Shown: in pieces, positions 15,473 to 17,049 of the stretch | Layout: every line of letters starts with the position of its first letter | Numbering within the stretch: the first letter of the stretch is position 1 | NCBI GenBank assembly: GCA_023443925.1 | Contig: JAEZSL010000196.1 | Span: 1 to 17,049 of the forward strand | DNA: 17,049 nucleotides | Source: Bacillota bacterium | GTDB taxonomy: Bacteria > Bacillota_A > Clostridia > Lachnospirales > Lachnospiraceae | Direction: 5' to 3' | The notes under the pieces: model-generated | Databases searched by the model: none | What the model was told of the DNA's origin: nothing | The model's input: the letters and a program-made list of their open reading frames with translations, nothing else | Program-made: the position numbers and the translations under genes

Positions 15473-15514
15473 TTGCACTAATTAAGTTATACTAATTGAA
15501 TTGTACTAATTGAA
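15473..15514 (+). repeat. 14-bp tandem repeat upstream of bioY
   Basis: Three head-to-tail 14-base units (15473-15486, 15487-15500, 15501-15514), consensus TTRTACTAATTGAA, differ at only a few positions, and a partial fourth (TTATCG) follows. A looser copy may precede them at about 15459. The units contain possible -10-like (TATACT, 15488-15493) and -35-like (TTGCAC, TTGTAC) hexamers, so they may hold or regulate the bioY promoter, but no hexamer pair has a good spacing. No BirA box was seen in the bioB-bioY gap. Confidence 0.6.
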
Positions 15515-15600
15515 TTATCGTTATAGATATTAGATTGTCGTTTCGCAATTATTCATATCCAAATAAGAATGAAAGGATGCCGCAGCCCATACATGCGGCG

Positions 15601-15623
15601 GTTGCAGCTGTTTTGCAACAAGG
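15601..15623 (+). promoter_or_regulatory. Hairpin abutting the bioY ribosome binding site
   Basis: GTTGCA (15601-15606) pairs with TGCAAC (15614-15619) around a seven-base loop. The AAGG ribosome binding site at 15620-15623 follows immediately, and the ATG is seven bases later. A second short dyad CCGC/GCGG (15580-15583, 15595-15598) precedes it. Such a stem could influence initiation. Its function is a guess. Confidence 0.3.
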
Positions 15624-15630
15624 TAAACAA

Positions 15631-16179
15631 ATGAATCAAAATAAGATGAAAACAAAAGAACTGACATTAATCGGATTAATGACGGCCGTTACCTGTATAT
15701 TAGGTCCCTTATCCATACCGCTGCCCTTTAGCGTGGTTCCGATCTCATTTACTAATCTGGTAATTTATTTTACGGTATTTTTACTTGGCTGGAAGAAAGG
15801 TACCATAAGCTATCTGATTTATCTTTTAATCGGATTAGTGGGACTTCCTGTGTTTTCCGGTTTCAGCGGCGGAATCGGTAAAATTGCGGGTCCTACCGGC
15901 GGTTATCTGGCAGGCTTTTTGTTCTTAGCAATTATAAGCGGCATCTTTATTGAAAAATTCAGAGGTAAAATATATATGTATGCCTTGGGTATGGTCTTGG
16001 GTCTGGCAGTTACTTACCTCTTTGGTACAATATGGCTGTCCTACCAGCTGGGACTTACATTTAAGGAAGGTCTTTTTATGGGGGTTATCCCTTATATACC
16101 CGGGGATATTGTTAAAATCGCCGCTGCTTTAATACTTGGCCCTATTTTAAGAAAAAATGTTGCCGGAATAATCGGATAA
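15631..16179 (+). CDS. bioY: Biotin transporter BioY (ECF S component)
   Basis: This integral membrane protein of 182 aa binds biotin and imports it, usually with the shared EcfA-EcfA'-EcfT module, which is not in this window. The typical BioY features are KELTLIGLMTAVTCILGP at the N-terminus, IPLPFSVVPISFTNL, the glycine-rich GLPVFSGFSGGIGKIAGPTGGYLAGF segment in pieces around residues 69-95, and PYIPGDIVKIAAALILGP near the end. About six membrane helices are visible. The frame is open back to a TTG at 15535, but AAGG at 15620-15623 and the usual family length favour ATG 15631; ATG 15646 is also possible. It lies 254 bases after bioB, far enough for its own promoter. Together with BioB it suggests mixed salvage and last-step synthesis. 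Confidence 0.91.
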   Translation: MNQNKMKTKELTLIGLMTAVTCILGPLSIPLPFSVVPISFTNLVIYFTVFLLGWKKGTISYLIYLLIGLVGLPVFSGFSGGIGKIAGPTGGYLAGFLFLAIISGIFIEKFRGKIYMYALGMVLGLAVTYLFGTIWLSYQLGLTFKEGLFMGVIPYIPGDIVKIAAALILGPILRKNVAGIIG

Positions 16180-16319
16180 AGACTGAATCATCTGCTGGTA
16201 TCAGACCTTCCAAAGTTAATGGTAAAGCCAGTTAATAACCATCATCAAAGCCGGTATAATACTTCTTATGTAATTTTTCTTGTGTAATTTTGCTATTTGC
16301 ATAACTGTTTAAACCATTT

Positions 16320-16352
16320 TGCGGGTTCTTCGGAATCCGCATTTTGATTTTT
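16320..16352 (+). terminator. Terminator after bioY with a UUCG tetraloop
   Basis: A nine-pair stem (16320-16328 with 16333-16341, one G-T wobble) closes a C(UUCG)G tetraloop, an exceptionally stable loop, and is followed by TTTTGATTTTT. It lies about 140 bases after the bioY stop. Nothing coding was seen between 16180 and 16319. Confidence 0.82.
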
Positions 16353-16357
16353 GGTAT

Positions 16358-16407
16358 AAAAAAGGAACTGTTCTCCACTAATAATCAATTAGTTTTGAAA
16401 CAGTCCC
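16358..16407 (-). terminator. Terminator of the leftward plsC-like gene
   Basis: Read on the minus strand, GGGACTGTT (16407-16399) pairs with AACAGTTCC (16372-16364), with one mismatch and an inner ACTAAT/ATTAGT stem, and is followed by TTTTTT (complement of 16358-16363). It faces the bioY terminator, so the two transcripts are separated by back-to-back terminators. Confidence 0.72.
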
Positions 16408-16574
16408 GTAATGTCTGTTTTTATATTTTATAGGGTTATTAACCGGTCTTATGTTCGATATGCTTTTCGATGTATCGGTTCCGATAAAACTCTCATTATA
16501 GATTTAGCAGTCTTGATACGGCTTTTTAGTAAGGTCTAATTTATCTGAAATCATATCAAAAACCGGAGATATAC
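16408..16574. other. 3' untranslated stretch of the plsC-like gene
   Basis: No gene was seen on either strand. The only pattern is a TATCGG-TT-CCGATA inverted repeat (16473-16486) of unknown meaning. This region is presumably transcribed leftward up to the terminator at 16358-16407. Confidence 0.45.
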
Positions 16575-16616
16575 GCTAATTATTTAAATATAAATGCTAA
16601 TTATTTAAATTCAAAT
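16575..16616. repeat. 21-bp tandem duplication across the plsC-like stop codon
   Basis: Two 21-base units (16575-16595 and 16596-16616), each beginning GCTAATTATTTAAAT, match at 19 of 21 positions. The right copy contains the last codons and the TAA of the leftward gene; the left copy is a non-coding duplicate that also carries an in-frame TAA. Confidence 0.7.
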
Positions 16617-17049
16617 TCACTTATGACATCCTTAATCTGGTTCGCAACATATTCCGCGATCTCACCGGATTTCATTCCCTGGTAATCCTCATAGTACAAG
16701 GGTTTCAGATAATGAATCTGTACAGTCAGCCGGGCAATGGAATGTGCATCAAAAGCTTTATAGGAATCAATAATTGCCACCGGAACAATAGGACACCTGG
16801 CATTCATGGCACATTTAAAGCTTCCGCCCTTAAACTCCTGAATCTGGTTCTGGTTTTTGGATCTGGTACCTTCGGGAAATATTAAGTAGTTACGGCCTTC
16901 CTTAACTTCCTTGGTAACTTCAATCAAAACCTTCATGGACTGGCGCACATCCTCCCGGTCGATAAACTTAGACCGGAGGACACCAAATACCTGCTTTAAG
17001 AAAAATATATTCTCCACTTCTTTTTTTGAGACCGTGGCAAAAGGCCGTT
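16601..17049 (-). CDS. plsC: 1-acyl-sn-glycerol-3-phosphate acyltransferase PlsC-like (C-terminal part)
   Basis: The frame is open to the right edge of the window, so the N-terminus and the catalytic HxxxxD motif lie outside. The GTG at 17017 is internal. About 149 residues are visible, starting RPFATVSKKEVENIFFLKQV. The substrate-binding motif LIFPEGTRSK, the preceding FIDRED block and the PIVPVAI motif are all in the correct order for LPLAT/PlsC acyltransferases. These enzymes add the second acyl chain to lysophosphatidic acid at the inner face of the membrane. The end is normal for the family and the terminator lies about 190 bases downstream. Other members of this superfamily cannot be excluded without the N-terminus. 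Confidence 0.87.
   Translation of the reverse strand, partial: RPFATVSKKEVENIFFLKQVFGVLRSKFIDREDVRQSMKVLIEVTKEVKEGRNYLIFPEGTRSKNQNQIQEFKGGSFKCAMNARCPIVPVAIIDSYKAFDAHSIARLTVQIHYLKPLYYEDYQGMKSGEIAEYVANQIKDVISEFEFK

Overview
The window is low-GC DNA that looks like the chromosome of an anaerobic, spore-forming Firmicute, most likely a Lachnospiraceae (Clostridium cluster XIVa) relative. The grounds are a cotJC-type spore-coat manganese catalase, strong AGGAGG-type ribosome binding sites, AT-rich intergenic regions, a Bce-type antimicrobial-peptide module and a compact birA-bioB-bioY group. No rRNA, tRNA, CRISPR array or intact insertion sequence was seen. The genus cannot be fixed from sequence reading alone.

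Layout. (1) 1-382: 3' part of cotJC, followed by a hairpin terminator. (2) 383-5873: a five-gene ABC importer operon of the nickel/peptide (NikABCDE/CntABCDF/Opp-like) family: lipoprotein binding protein, two permeases and two ATPases, overlapping or closely spaced. Its long leader holds a CCCTATAGGG palindrome resembling CsoR/RcnR-family operators and a degenerate AT-rich repeat array running into the ribosome binding site. The operon ends at a good terminator (5968-6010). (3) 6194-10752: a complete Bce-like resistance module: OmpR-type response regulator, intramembrane-sensing histidine kinase, then ATPase and a large FtsX-type permease from what looks like a second promoter. A 35-codon ORF with a signal-peptide look follows. 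(4) 11116-12869: a small unrecognised protein and a large serine recombinase, probably what is left of, or one end of, a mobile element. (5) 13247-16179: biotin group. A BirA operator sits in a perfect 28-bp-arm palindrome overlapping a TTGACA promoter, then birA, bioB and bioY. (6) 16320-17049: convergent terminators and the 3' part of a leftward plsC-type acyltransferase cut by the window edge.

How the genes fit together. The importer probably feeds a metal or metal-chelate (or peptide) into the cell. The Bce module couples sensing of cell-wall-active peptides to a detoxifying transporter. BirA should attach biotin to carboxylases and repress its own promoter, and with it bioB if the two are co-transcribed, while BioB makes biotin from dethiobiotin and BioY imports biotin or a precursor. 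BioB lacks the cysteine matching E. coli C97 and has extra cysteines nearby, so it may belong to the anaerobe-type BioB enzymes with a different auxiliary cluster.

No clearly new multi-gene system was found. The items most worth a second look are the birA palindrome, the variant BioB, the importer leader, and the small ORFs beside the Bce module and the recombinase.
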